Below are positions 22,915 through 31,453 of a stretch of DNA of 32,585 bases, piece by piece (within the stretch, counting starts at the first letter, position 1; every line of letters begins with the position of its first letter). This DNA is from a bacterium. Lineage in GTDB: Bacteria > Actinomycetota > Acidimicrobiia > Spongiisociales > Spongiisociaceae. The position numbers and the translations under genes are program-made. The stretch spans positions 1 through 32,585 of the forward strand of contig JAPPGU010000037.1 in assembly GCA_028821265.1 (NCBI GenBank), written 5' to 3'. The notes beneath the pieces were generated by a model that worked only from the letters and a program-made list of their open reading frames with translations, searched no databases and had not been told where the DNA came from.

Positions 22915-23806
22915 CGAGCGCTTGGCCAGCCCAGCAACTGCCACTCACGGTCAGGTACGGTCTGGGAGCCGGTTCAGGAGAATCGCCTGGCGGTACAGCC
23001 GGAACCGTCCGGCGGTCGTGGCGATGGCCTTTCTCACCGTTCTCATCATCGTTGCGATACTCGCACCGCTGGCAGCGCCGTACGATCCTGTGGTCCAGGA
23101 CCTGCCGAGGCGCTTGGAGCCCCCGAGCAAGGAGTTCTTGCTGGGGACCGACGCCTTCGGCCGAGACAGCTTCAGCCGGATGATCTACGGCGCACGGGTG
23201 TCGCTCCTTGTCGCCTTCGCCACGGTGGCGCTGATCATCCTCATCGGTACCACGGTCGGCATCCTCGCGGCCTACTACCGCTTGCTCGATGGTCCCTTGA
23301 TGCGGATAGTCGACCTCCTGATGGCGATGCCTCCACTGTTCCTCCTGATAATGCTCGTGGCCCTGTTCGGCGCCAGTACGGGACACACAGTGCTGTTCAT
23401 CGCCCTGAGTTACTGGCGAACTACCGCCCGGTACGTGAGAGGCCAGGTCTTGTCGCTCAAACACAGGGACTATGTGAAGGCCGCTCTTGCCTCCGGCGCG
23501 TCCGATCTCCGGATATTCGTGCGCCACATCATCCCCAACATCTCCGACGGGCTGATCGTGATCGCCACGCTCTCGATCTCCTTCGTCATCCTGCTCGAGA
23601 CGGCCCTGAGCTACCTGGGCCTGGGAGCACAGCCGCCGACTCCGAGTTGGGGCGGGATGCTCGCCGACGGGAGGCAATACCTGCAGATCTCATGGTGGTT
23701 GACGGTCTTCCCGGGTCTGGCGATCTTCCTCACGGTGATGGCCTTCAACTTCGTCGGTGACGGCCTGCGCGACGCCTTCGACAGCAGATCCGCAAAGGCG
23801 GTGTGA
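22907..23806 (+). CDS. Peptide ABC transporter permease (OppC/DppC type)
   Basis: The 299-aa permease has the DppC N-terminal segment (FRRIAWRYSRNRPAVVAMAFL, first helix about 37-58), LLGTDAFGRDSFSRMIYGARVSL (the family hallmark GTDxxGRD), the EAA loop AALASGASDLRIFVRHIIPN, and the C-terminal FNFVGDGLRDAFD. ATG 22907 overlaps the upstream permease by 8 bp. It is the last transporter gene of the operon; the next gene begins about 60 nt later. Confidence 0.93.
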   Translation: MSSERLASPATATHGQVRSGSRFRRIAWRYSRNRPAVVAMAFLTVLIIVAILAPLAAPYDPVVQDLPRRLEPPSKEFLLGTDAFGRDSFSRMIYGARVSLLVAFATVALIILIGTTVGILAAYYRLLDGPLMRIVDLLMAMPPLFLLIMLVALFGASTGHTVLFIALSYWRTTARYVRGQVLSLKHRDYVKAALASGASDLRIFVRHIIPNISDGLIVIATLSISFVILLETALSYLGLGAQPPTPSWGGMLADGRQYLQISWWLTVFPGLAIFLTVMAFNFVGDGLRDAFDSRSAKAV

Positions 23807-23869
23807 GCATGGAGTCCGCGGTTGGGCCGGCTCAGCGGGGCGGGACTCCCCGAGCGGGAGACGACCCCG

Positions 23870-24265
23870 ATGCTTAGCGAGAAGGTGAAGGAGTTCGCAG
23901 AGGGCCCGAATTTCGCGGTCCTCACGACCATGCTGCCGGGAGGCCATCCGGCCACTCAGGTCATGTGGGTCGACTGTGATGATGAGGTGCTGCTCATCAA
24001 TACGGAGACACACCGTCAGAAGTTCAAGAACATACAGAGAGACCCGCGGGTGACGGTGGCGATCTGGAAGCGGGACGATCCGTACGAGTATGTCGAGGTC
24101 AGGGGAACGGTGGTGGAGACGATCGGGGGAAGCCGGGCCAGGCAACACATCGATGAGCTCGCCCTCAAGTACTTCGGCCGGCTGTACGACAGCAGCATCA
24201 TCGAGAGCGAGCGTGTCATCCTCCGGATCCGCCCCTTGTCGGTTCCTTCGAGGCCCGGCGGCTGA
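23870..24265 (+). CDS. PPOX-class FMN/F420-dependent oxidoreductase family protein
   Basis: The 131-aa split-barrel flavoprotein shows the pattern of pyridoxamine-phosphate-oxidase-like, probable F420-dependent enzymes (Rv1155-like): FAVLTTMLPGGHPATQVMWVD (about 15-35), LINTETHRQKFKNIQRDPRVTVAIW (43-67) and YVEVRGTVVE (74-83). Such proteins bind FMN or F420 and act on diverse substrates. It is cytosolic and likely dimeric. GGGAG about 10 nt upstream supports ATG 23870; an open extension to 23822 is not family-like. It lies between the peptide permease and an amidohydrolase. F420 use fits an actinobacterium but is inferred. Confidence 0.8.
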   Translation: MLSEKVKEFAEGPNFAVLTTMLPGGHPATQVMWVDCDDEVLLINTETHRQKFKNIQRDPRVTVAIWKRDDPYEYVEVRGTVVETIGGSRARQHIDELALKYFGRLYDSSIIESERVILRIRPLSVPSRPGG

Positions 24266-24311
24266 TTCAAGGATGTAGCCGGCTAGGCGAGGAAAGGAGG
24301 GTGGTGGAGAA

Positions 24312-25532
24312 ATGGAGACATCGTCGGTAAACATTCGGGGGGTTAGCTGGCTGGACACGTCTTCGGGCGAGTACAGCACGAGGGACATCCTCGTCCGCGG
24401 TGGCGCTATAGCGGAGCCCTCAGGTGAAGCAGCAGACCTGACAATCGACGCATCCGGGTTGACGGGGATGTACGGCCTGTGGGACTGCCACACCCACGTC
24501 GGCGGCTTGATGTACGACCCGGATGCTCAAGGGTATTTCGAGGCACCCGCCGCCCGCACCATCCGGGCGGGCGTGAACCTCGCGCAAGCGGCCCGGATGG
24601 GCATCACGGGTGTGCGAGCGGTCGGCGAGTGCGACGACATCGATCTGGCACTGAGCCGCGCCTACGAGGCGGGTGTTCCTCCCGGCCTCCGGCTCCGCGG
24701 CGCCGGCTGCTCCCTCAAGACCACCGGTGGCCATGGGGTGGCATATCCCCGTGAGTACGTTCGTATGAGGGGATCCTTGACCGTGGATGGCCCGGCTGAG
24801 GTGGCACGGGCTGTCCGCCGGCAGGTCTCTCGTGGTGCGCATTGGATCAAGGCTTCGCTTACCGGGGGTCTCTACAGCGAGCACGAGACCGTGGACGGGG
24901 GCCAGTTCTCTGACGAGGAACTGGAGGCGTTGATGGCGACGGCGAACCAGCGCGGTATTTCCGTGGCCGCCCATTGTGGTGGGAGTGATCAAGCAGTGCG
25001 ATTCTCCAGGTTGGGAGGGCGTTCGGTCGAGCACGGCTATGCGTTGGACGAGAAGGCAGCTGCTGCGATGGCGGAATCGTCAACCTGGCTCGTGCCTACG
25101 ATCGGGGTGACTCACGACTCCTCCTTCATAGCTCAGGACGGGTGGCCGTCACACGCTGCAAATCGGGCAGCGGCCTCTATACGTAAGCACCGGGAGGGCC
25201 TCCAGGCCTGCCTGGAAGCCGGCGTGCGGATCGCCGTCGGCGCGGACCTGAACCCGGTCGGGCCTCGCCTGCACCGGGAGATGGAACTCCTGGAGGAAGT
25301 GGGCGTCGACAGGCTGACCGTGCTGCACGCTGCCACGATCGGCGGTCGTGAACTCAATGGTCTCGGGTCGCAAAGCCTGCCGGAGCCCGGTGCCGCCGCC
25401 GACCTCGTGTTCACCGAAGGGTCCCCTCTCGACGATCCGAAGGTACTGCGTGATCCGGTTCTGGTCATGGCGTTCGGCCGGGTCCTCAAAGGAGAAGGGA
25501 CGGAGCACTGGGCGCCGTCTTGGAGGCGTTGA
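24312..25532 (+). CDS. Amidohydrolase, imidazolonepropionase/prolidase-like (second)
   Basis: The 406-aa amidohydrolase has a complete metal centre: DCHTHVGG (H60, H62), probable carboxylated Lys180 in HWIKASLTGG, AAHCGG (H221), VEHGY (H241) and VGADLNPVG (D312). It is distantly similar in layout to the enzyme at 13931, and the same Xaa-Pro dipeptidase/imidazolonepropionase-like branch is likely. GGTGGAG lies shortly before ATG 24312. Its location after a peptide importer supports hydrolysis of an imported peptide or N-acyl amino acid. A MITE-like element begins 20 bp after the stop. Confidence 0.87.
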   Translation: METSSVNIRGVSWLDTSSGEYSTRDILVRGGAIAEPSGEAADLTIDASGLTGMYGLWDCHTHVGGLMYDPDAQGYFEAPAARTIRAGVNLAQAARMGITGVRAVGECDDIDLALSRAYEAGVPPGLRLRGAGCSLKTTGGHGVAYPREYVRMRGSLTVDGPAEVARAVRRQVSRGAHWIKASLTGGLYSEHETVDGGQFSDEELEALMATANQRGISVAAHCGGSDQAVRFSRLGGRSVEHGYALDEKAAAAMAESSTWLVPTIGVTHDSSFIAQDGWPSHAANRAAASIRKHREGLQACLEAGVRIAVGADLNPVGPRLHREMELLEEVGVDRLTVLHAATIGGRELNGLGSQSLPEPGAAADLVFTEGSPLDDPKVLRDPVLVMAFGRVLKGEGTEHWAPSWRR

Positions 25533-25551
25533 GGGTTCCCGGTCTGACAAC

Positions 25552-25718
25552 TAGTGGTCTGTCTGTGTAATGGCGGTGTGGTATGGCGTCGGCAGCGGTG
25601 TTTCTCGCAAGGCCCGCTGACGAAGGCGTACCCGCAGCGGTACGTTGAGGAAGCGGAACGCAGCGACGGGGCGCCGATGGCCGCCAGAGCACCCGGTCGT
25701 TTCGCAGACAGACCACTA
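25552..25718 (+). mobile_element. MITE-like element, copy B
   Basis: A 167-bp element with perfect 14-bp terminal inverted repeats (TAGTGGTCTGTCTG). It is flanked on both sides by GACAAC (25546-25551 and 25719-25724), which looks like a 6-bp target-site duplication. Internally CGTACC-cgcagc-GGTACG forms a hairpin. It is about 90% identical to copy A in opposite orientation. It has no coding capacity, so an unseen transposase would have to mobilise it. Confidence 0.85.
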
Positions 25719-25724
25719 GACAAC

Positions 25725-25879
25725 CGGAGGGACAGCCCCTTTCGGCAGGGACTTCATGGGTCAGAAACGGACTCTACGCAGGGCCTCAGCACCGAGCATC
25801 CTGGTAGCCTCACACCAAACATCGGTTGGGGCTGCACAGCCAGATTCGTACGGCCTTGCCGGCACGGGAAGGATCTTTA
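25725..25879. other. Leader region before the amidohydrolase_2 gene
   Basis: Together with the MITE this makes a gene-free stretch of about 350 bp from 25533. No gene is supported. GGAAGGA at about 25867-25873 is the ribosome-binding site of the next gene. No confident promoter or terminator was found. Confidence 0.4.
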
Positions 25880-26737
25880 ATGATTGTCGACTTTAGGATA
25901 CGACCCCCCTACAGGGGCTTCAAGGATCTGCACATCTTCAGCCCTCGAGACCCCAACCCGGATCCTGTCACGCAGCACGGCCTCTCGCTCGACTTGCCGG
26001 AATACAAGTCGCGCACTGAGCTGTCCATGACCCATCTCATTGCAGAAATGGATGAGGCGGGAATCGACGTAGGCGTCGTCCACGGCCGGCAGTCGCCGGC
26101 ACCCTTTGGCACCGTCAGCAGCGACACCGTCGCCGCGATAGTCGAGGAGTATCCCGGGCGGTTCGTCGGCTTCGGGGGTGTGGATGGCTCCCGTGGAGAG
26201 GCCGCTCTGGAAGAGATCGAGAAATGCCACAGCTTAGGACTCCGCGGCATTTCCTTCGACAACGGGTTCTCTGATCCGCCACTGCATAATGATGATCCAC
26301 AACTGATGCCGCTGTACCAGTTATGCAGTGATCTCGGTCTTATCGTGTCCCTCACCAGCAGCATTTTCCTGGGTCCGGACATGTCGTACTGCCATCCGAT
26401 TCACGTCCAGCGTGTGGCGCTCGCTTTCCGAGACCTGACAATCGTGGTACCACATGCCAATTGGCCCTGGACCACATTGGCCTGCAGCGTGGTCTTCCAG
26501 ACCAACAATGTCCACCTGATACCGGACTTCTACCTGAACATGCCCAACACTCCCGGCGCTCACGAGTACGTGAGATCGGCGAACTACTTCATGAGCTACA
26601 ACCTGCTGTTCGGTAGCAGCTATCCGGTGAGGCCCTTCGGGCAGAGTGTCGAGCAGTTCCGAGCGCTGCCATTCGACTCGGACGAGATACTCAATCGGGC
26701 TCTGGGAGAGAACGCCGCGCGGATTCTCGGCCTCTAG
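25880..26737 (+). CDS. Amidohydrolase_2 family protein with degenerate metal site
   Basis: The 285-aa TIM-barrel protein of the amidohydrolase_2 (PF04909-like) type has IVDFRIRPPYRG at the N-terminus, MDEAGIDVGVVHGR, LGLRGISFDNGF, a VVPHANWPW strand and the C-terminal LFGSSYPVRPF...ILNRALGENAARILGL. Metal-dependent members have HxH at the N-terminus and Asp in FGSDYP; here those read RIR and SSYP, while the mid-barrel His (PHAN) is kept. This 'DFRxRPP' form occurs widely, but its catalysis is unclear. GGAAGGA and ATG 25880 fit well; the longer frame from 25826 adds an unlikely N-terminus. It probably heads the operon through 31161. Confidence 0.78.
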   Translation: MIVDFRIRPPYRGFKDLHIFSPRDPNPDPVTQHGLSLDLPEYKSRTELSMTHLIAEMDEAGIDVGVVHGRQSPAPFGTVSSDTVAAIVEEYPGRFVGFGGVDGSRGEAALEEIEKCHSLGLRGISFDNGFSDPPLHNDDPQLMPLYQLCSDLGLIVSLTSSIFLGPDMSYCHPIHVQRVALAFRDLTIVVPHANWPWTTLACSVVFQTNNVHLIPDFYLNMPNTPGAHEYVRSANYFMSYNLLFGSSYPVRPFGQSVEQFRALPFDSDEILNRALGENAARILGL

Positions 26738-26785
26738 CTAGGCACGAAGATCCGGCCGCGGCCCGCGGTCTCAGACTGTGAGGTC

Positions 26786-28447
26786 TTGTTGACGGAAACG
26801 CTAGATCAGGTCATTGCCGATTATGTGCAGACGGTGCTCCGAGCCGATCCGGTGGCGGCCACGCAGTTGGGCGTACACACGTGGGACTCGGAACTCGGCA
26901 TGTTCGGCCCCGAGGTCGCTGATGACTACCTGAGAGATCTGCATGGATTCGTCGCTCGTCTGGAGAGCGTCGACCTTTCCTCCTTGTCCTTCTCAAGCCA
27001 ACTAGATGCGTCCGTCGCCATCGTCGATGCCAAAGTGAAGGCACGCCAACTGGTAGAGACACGGTTCTGGGAGCGAGCGCCGTACTGGCATCTGGAACGA
27101 CTCGGCACCGGCGCCTCCGTGCTCATGCAGCGGCCGTACGCAGCCGTCCAGGAGCGGGCCGAATCCCTTCTCGCGAGGCTCGAAGCAATCCCAGCGTATC
27201 TGGCATCGGTACAGCGCCTTATCGTGCCATCGGACTTTCCCGAGCCGTACGTCGATATGACCATCAGGGTGGCCGACGGCCTCCAGACGTTCTTCGGGAC
27301 ATCGGTCCCGGTGTTCGCGGGCCAGCTGGAAGGCCGGATAGCGTCTCAGCTTTCGGCTGCTGCCCGGAGAGCCGCAGACGCCGTGGCAGCGTTCTCCGGA
27401 TCAATGAATGAGATCCGAGGCACAGCCGGCGGGAGCTTCCGGGCAGGTACGGCGTACTTCGACTTCCTCCTCCGCACGTATCACGGCGTCCCGCTCGACC
27501 ACTCCGAGCTGTTCGAGTGGGGGAGGGACCAAGTGGAGGGGGATCGTGCTCGATTGGAGGATTACGCCGGAGCCCTGGACCCGGACACTCACTGGACCGA
27601 ACAGGTGAGCCGGGCCAAGGAGCGCCATCCCTGCCCGGAGGGGTTTGCCGATGCCTACGCAAACGAGATGGAGCGAGCTCGCGAGCACTGCGTGGACAAG
27701 GATCTGATCTCGATACCCGATGACGAGGTGTGTCACGTCGGATGGCTGCCGGAATACCTGCGGGTCGGTTTGCCGATCGGAGTCATGTCACCAAGCCCTG
27801 TCTTCGAACCTGGTCTGGTCAGCGATTGGCTGATCACGCCCATCGATCCGGACGCGCCTTCCCACCGCCGGTCGCAGCACATGCGCGATAACTGCTATGC
27901 GTTCTGCGAATCGATCGCAGGCCACGAGACTTATCCCGGACACCATCTCCAGCGCGTCCATCACAAGTTGGCGACGGAGGCGTCGCCGATTCGCCGTTAC
28001 TTCGTGTCCCCGCTCTTTGCCGAGGGTTGGGGTCTATACACGGAGGATCTACTGGACGAGACCGGCCTGTTCGACAACTCGGCGGTCAAGCTCTTCAAGC
28101 TGCGTAATGCCCTGTGGCGTTCCGTCCGTGTGGTCATCGATACCGGGCTCCATACGAGGAATATGAGCTTCGCTGAAGCGACCAGGCTCTTGGAGGAAGA
28201 GGTCGCGCTCGACCGGCACATGGCTGAAGGCGAGATCACCAGGTACATCAGGTATAACAATCCGACGTACCCTTCATCCTACCTCATGGGTCGGACCGCC
28301 ATACATGATCTGCGAGCACGGTGCGGTAGTGGCGTCTCGCTGAGGAGTTTCCATGATCGACTGCTGTCGTACGGCTCTGTCCCGCTTTCCTTCCTGGCGG
28401 AAGAGTTGACGGGAGACAGAGATGAGAGAACTGGAACGCAGCCGTGA
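26786..28447 (+). CDS. DUF885 family protein, putative metallopeptidase
   Basis: The 553-aa mostly helical protein matches DUF885. The metal-binding helix reads AGHETYPGHHLQ (His380-Glu381 ... His386/His387, an HExxxGH-like motif), and downstream LFAEGWGLYTEDLLDE supplies the third (Glu) ligand. Family members are regarded as carboxypeptidase-like zinc enzymes, but few have been studied. There is no signal peptide, so it should be cytosolic. The start is TTG at 26786 or 26789; GTGAGG just upstream favours the second slightly. The usual LVTxNYP-type N-terminal features are not needed for the call. It sits between two other hydrolase-type genes, consistent with peptide degradation. Confidence 0.83.
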   Translation: MLTETLDQVIADYVQTVLRADPVAATQLGVHTWDSELGMFGPEVADDYLRDLHGFVARLESVDLSSLSFSSQLDASVAIVDAKVKARQLVETRFWERAPYWHLERLGTGASVLMQRPYAAVQERAESLLARLEAIPAYLASVQRLIVPSDFPEPYVDMTIRVADGLQTFFGTSVPVFAGQLEGRIASQLSAAARRAADAVAAFSGSMNEIRGTAGGSFRAGTAYFDFLLRTYHGVPLDHSELFEWGRDQVEGDRARLEDYAGALDPDTHWTEQVSRAKERHPCPEGFADAYANEMERAREHCVDKDLISIPDDEVCHVGWLPEYLRVGLPIGVMSPSPVFEPGLVSDWLITPIDPDAPSHRRSQHMRDNCYAFCESIAGHETYPGHHLQRVHHKLATEASPIRRYFVSPLFAEGWGLYTEDLLDETGLFDNSAVKLFKLRNALWRSVRVVIDTGLHTRNMSFAEATRLLEEEVALDRHMAEGEITRYIRYNNPTYPSSYLMGRTAIHDLRARCGSGVSLRSFHDRLLSYGSVPLSFLAEELTGDRDERTGTQP

Positions 28448-28510
28448 CACGTGAGCAAGTATCTCGTCTGGGCAAAGCTGGCAAAATCCAGCCGTGCTAG
28501 CGTCGAAGCG

Positions 28511-29377
28511 GTGACGTTTTCCATAGTTGCTCGCAGTGCAGATGGTGCGTGGTGGGGGTCTGCAGTGGCGTCGAGATGTCTTGCGGTCGGACGAGCCGTA
28601 CCTGCCGCCAAAGTGAACGTAGGAGCGATCGCAACCCAGGCCAAATGTAATCTCACGTACCGGGAACGCGGACTCGCCCTACTTAGTTCCGGGGCCTCAG
28701 CAGAGGAGGTCGTGAGGGGTCTTGTGAAGGACGACGACCAGCAACAGTACCGGCAGCTCGGGGTCGTGGACGCGATGGGGGGCGCCAGCAGCCATACCGG
28801 AGAGGACTGCAACGGTTGGGCCGGCCATTTGGTGGGTGAAAACTATGCCATCCAAGGCAACTTCCTTTCCGGTCCGGGCGTGATCGCCGCGATGGAAAGG
28901 GCTTGGCTGGCAACTGACGAATCGGACGAACTGGAACGCCGGATGCTTGCGGCGCTGCTAGCCGGCGATCGCGCCGGTGGTGACAGGAGAGGACGCCAGA
29001 GTTCTGCGATCTTGATCGTTACCGAAGAGGGCGCCTACGAAGAAGGCGCCAGCGACGAGTACACGAACCTCAGGGTCGATGACCACCACGATCCGGTGAT
29101 CGAATTGATACGCCTCTCCGATATCCGAGCGGTTCACCTGGTTCAGAGTGATGGGCCGGGCGCGATTCCACTCGAGGGAGACGTGTTGGGTGAGATCGCG
29201 GTGCTGCTGGACCGGATCGGATATCCGTCGGAGACGTCTGCCGACGATGCGGTGGTTGCTGCCTTGGAAGTGTGGGCCATCGACGAGTACCTGTCCGGAC
29301 GCTTTCACGGCGACTCGGTGGACGTAGAACTCCTGAACGTGCTTCGCAATCGCGCCGGAGCGGGCTCCCTCATCTGA
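28511..29377 (+). CDS. DUF1028 family protein (putative Ntn hydrolase)
   Basis: The 288-aa protein follows DUF1028 closely: TFSIVARSADGAWWG, SRCLAVGRAVPAAKVNVGAIATQA, RQLGVVDAMGGASSHTGEDC.GWAGH, IQGNFLSGPGV and AGGDRRGRQSSA. I prefer GTG 28511 because it yields Met-Thr-Phe-Ser-Ile-Val, the usual family N-terminus, leaving Thr2 as a possible N-terminal nucleophile after Met removal. GTG 28451 would add 20 residues (MSKYLVWAK...) and bury that Thr; neither has a strong ribosome-binding site. The C-terminal region (about 220-288) resembles the extra peptidoglycan-binding-like tail found in longer members. Activity is unproven for the family. Confidence 0.82.
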   Translation: MTFSIVARSADGAWWGSAVASRCLAVGRAVPAAKVNVGAIATQAKCNLTYRERGLALLSSGASAEEVVRGLVKDDDQQQYRQLGVVDAMGGASSHTGEDCNGWAGHLVGENYAIQGNFLSGPGVIAAMERAWLATDESDELERRMLAALLAGDRAGGDRRGRQSSAILIVTEEGAYEEGASDEYTNLRVDDHHDPVIELIRLSDIRAVHLVQSDGPGAIPLEGDVLGEIAVLLDRIGYPSETSADDAVVAALEVWAIDEYLSGRFHGDSVDVELLNVLRNRAGAGSLI

Positions 29378-29405
29378 ACGCGGACTCCGGCCTCGAGGAG
29401 TTGAG

Positions 29406-30104
29406 ATGGTTATCACCCCCGACCTCATCGTCGTATTCGGCGCAGCAGGCGGTATGGGCAGGGCGGTTACCCGACTGGCCCGGAATCAAGGCTTCCGGGT
29501 CATCGGCTACGACAAGTTCCCACGGATCGATGACGAGTTCGAGGTCCGTGAACTGGACGCATGCGATCCGGTTGAAGTGGAGAAGGGGCTCTCGGACGCC
29601 CTCCGCCACGCGAACGGTGGTCGCGTAGCGGTTGTCGATGCCGTGGGAGTGCCAAGTCGGGGCACGGTTGCGGACGTGACGCCCGAGGAGTTCGATCGGG
29701 TCATCAACATCAACCTACGATCGGCCTACCTCATCACCCAGGGACTCGTTCGCCTGCTCCGGTCAGGAGCATGTTCGTGGGCCGGGATCATCCACATAGC
29801 GTCCGGAGCAGGCGCTCTCGGCGCCACGGATAGGTTCGCCTACAGCGTCGCGAAGGCCGGTCTGCTGGGGCTGTGCAAGCAGGTGGCCCGGGACTTCAAG
29901 GACGACTCCTTCAGGATCGTGGCGATAAGTCCCGGCCTCGTAGACACCGATTTCGCCACTCCGATGTTGACCGCCGAGGAGCGTGAGGAGTACCGGGAGC
30001 GTCGGGCTGACTCCATCTCAGCCGACGGGATCGCAGAGCTAGCCCTGTGGACCATCCGGCATGGCATGATCGCCATGCATGGAGGCTCTCTGGATGTCTA
30101 CTAG
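29406..30104 (+). CDS. Short-chain dehydrogenase/reductase, NAD(P)-dependent
   Basis: The 232-aa SDR has the Rossmann glycine motif GAAGGMG (12-18) and Asp36 after the second strand (GYDKF), which favours NAD over NADP. ININ is at about 100-103, catalytic Ser133 in HIASGAG, and Tyr146/Lys150 in YSVAK, followed by PGLVDTDFATPM. The usual NNAG motif is replaced by DAVGV. It oxidises or reduces an alcohol or carbonyl of unknown identity. GAGGAG lies 6 nt before ATG 29406. The 3' end overlaps the molybdoenzyme gene by 11 nt, so translation is probably coupled. Confidence 0.88.
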   Translation: MVITPDLIVVFGAAGGMGRAVTRLARNQGFRVIGYDKFPRIDDEFEVRELDACDPVEVEKGLSDALRHANGGRVAVVDAVGVPSRGTVADVTPEEFDRVININLRSAYLITQGLVRLLRSGACSWAGIIHIASGAGALGATDRFAYSVAKAGLLGLCKQVARDFKDDSFRIVAISPGLVDTDFATPMLTAEEREEYRERRADSISADGIAELALWTIRHGMIAMHGGSLDVY

Positions 30105-31161
30105 CTCCAGCGACGGCTTGATGGTCTCTCGGGTGAGGGCAGAACTCAGCCAGCCGCGGGTGTCACAACTGGGCGAGTTCATCACTCCGAATCACCTGTT
30201 CTTTGTCAGGGACCACTTTGTCAACCGGCCGGCACTCTCTGATGATGAGTGGCGGCTGCATCTTACGGGAGTCGGTGTCCAGGACACGGCCGTCTCGCTC
30301 GCCGACCTCAGAGACCTGCCGTCAAAGTCCCTGACCGTGACCCTGGAGTGTGCGGGCAATGGAGGTTACGGCAGGGGTGCCGACCGGCAGCAACACCATA
30401 TGAGGACCATGGTGGGGACGGCAGTCTGGCGAGGCGTTCCGGTCACGGCCTTGTTCGAGGACGAGATCCCACCGGAGGTCACGGAGTTCGTCTTTCGAGG
30501 CTATGACGGCGGTGAGGATCCCGACGAGCCGGTCCCGATCGACTGCTACACAAGGAGCATTCCCAGAGCCAAGGTTCTTGACGGCGATACGCTGCTCGTC
30601 TACGAGATGAACGGTGAGCCCCTACCTCGAGAGCATGGGTTCCCGGTCCGGTTGATAGTGCCGGGCTGGTACGGCATGGATTCGGTGAAGTGGCTCAGGT
30701 CTATCGAGGCAAGAACCACACCGCTCGGCCATTTCTACGACGATCACAAGTACAGGGCCCAGTGGACGGATGCGGGCTTGCAAGCCGGACGGCGAGTACG
30801 CGAGATGGGAGTGAAGTCGTTGGTCCTGTCCCCTTCGAATGGTCAGCGGATCCTCCTCGGGGACATACCCATCTCGGGGTTAGCATGGGCGGGTCAACGT
30901 GACGTGACCAGCGTGGATATCAGCTTTGACGGTGGCCAGAGCTGGCAACCCACCGAACTCGGCGATGAGGTGCGGCCGTACAGTTGGAGGGCTTGGAGCC
31001 TGACGCACGAGGCGGATGAAGTGGGTCCGCTGGACTTCATGGTCAGGGCCGTCGACTCCGCGGGTCGCGCACAGCCCATGGAGGCGCTGCCTGCGCGCAA
31101 CTACGAGGCCAACTGGGTGCAGCGGGTGCTCGTGTTCGTGGTTGCCGGCTTGGAGCCGTAG
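30094..31161 (+). CDS. Sulfite oxidase-like molybdopterin-dependent oxidoreductase
   Basis: The 355-aa protein has the molybdopterin-binding domain of sulfite oxidases: TPNHLFFVRDHF (31-42), TLECAGNGGYGRG with the likely molybdenum ligand Cys86, the GTAVWRGVPV segment, DCYTRSIP and LPREHGFPVRLIVPGWYGMDSVKWL. The Mo-co dimerisation domain follows (about 240-340: SVDISFDGGQSWQP, WSLTHE). No heme domain or twin-arginine signal is visible, so it is predicted cytosolic and would need a separate electron acceptor. GGAGG at 30081-30085, 8 nt upstream, supports ATG 30094 over ATG 30079. It overlaps the SDR gene and probably works in the same pathway; the substrate need not be sulfite. Confidence 0.88.
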   Translation: MSTSSSDGLMVSRVRAELSQPRVSQLGEFITPNHLFFVRDHFVNRPALSDDEWRLHLTGVGVQDTAVSLADLRDLPSKSLTVTLECAGNGGYGRGADRQQHHMRTMVGTAVWRGVPVTALFEDEIPPEVTEFVFRGYDGGEDPDEPVPIDCYTRSIPRAKVLDGDTLLVYEMNGEPLPREHGFPVRLIVPGWYGMDSVKWLRSIEARTTPLGHFYDDHKYRAQWTDAGLQAGRRVREMGVKSLVLSPSNGQRILLGDIPISGLAWAGQRDVTSVDISFDGGQSWQPTELGDEVRPYSWRAWSLTHEADEVGPLDFMVRAVDSAGRAQPMEALPARNYEANWVQRVLVFVVAGLEP

Positions 31162-31453
31162 ACGTCCAGTCGGTTGTGTCCGCCGGAGCGGGTCAACCTC
31201 AATGCAGACGGGTCTCCGGCAGACCACCCCAAGGGATCACAATCCTTCTCAAGGTCCTACGCCGAGCCGTCTCGCAGGGGTACCAACACCGACACTTTCA
31301 TAGCCCGGCGGATCTTGCCTTCCTATCGCGCCCCAGCATATGCCGTTTTCGCGCCCCTTCGCTATGGTTAACGGCGCTCTAAGCGCAGGTGACCCGACCG
31401 CGGACGCGACCACCTGCCGAGACCGAAAAGCGAGCGAAAGCAAGGATGGAAAC
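31162..31453 (+). other. Intergenic region and 5' UTR with hairpins
   Basis: No gene is supported. Near the next gene, GCGCT-cta-AGCGC (about 31374-31386) and GCAGGTG (31385-31391) pairing with CACCTGC (31411-31417) can form hairpins in the probable 5' UTR of the following binding-protein gene. TATGGT at 31364-31369 is a possible -10 element, but no matching -35 is clear. The duplicated UTR element of the other two binding-protein genes is absent. Confidence 0.4.

Noticed and set aside
25554-25880. Protein-coding frames within the MITE copies
   Set aside because: Different frames and strands give equally long translations, there is no start with a ribosome site, and the element has inverted termini and a target duplication.
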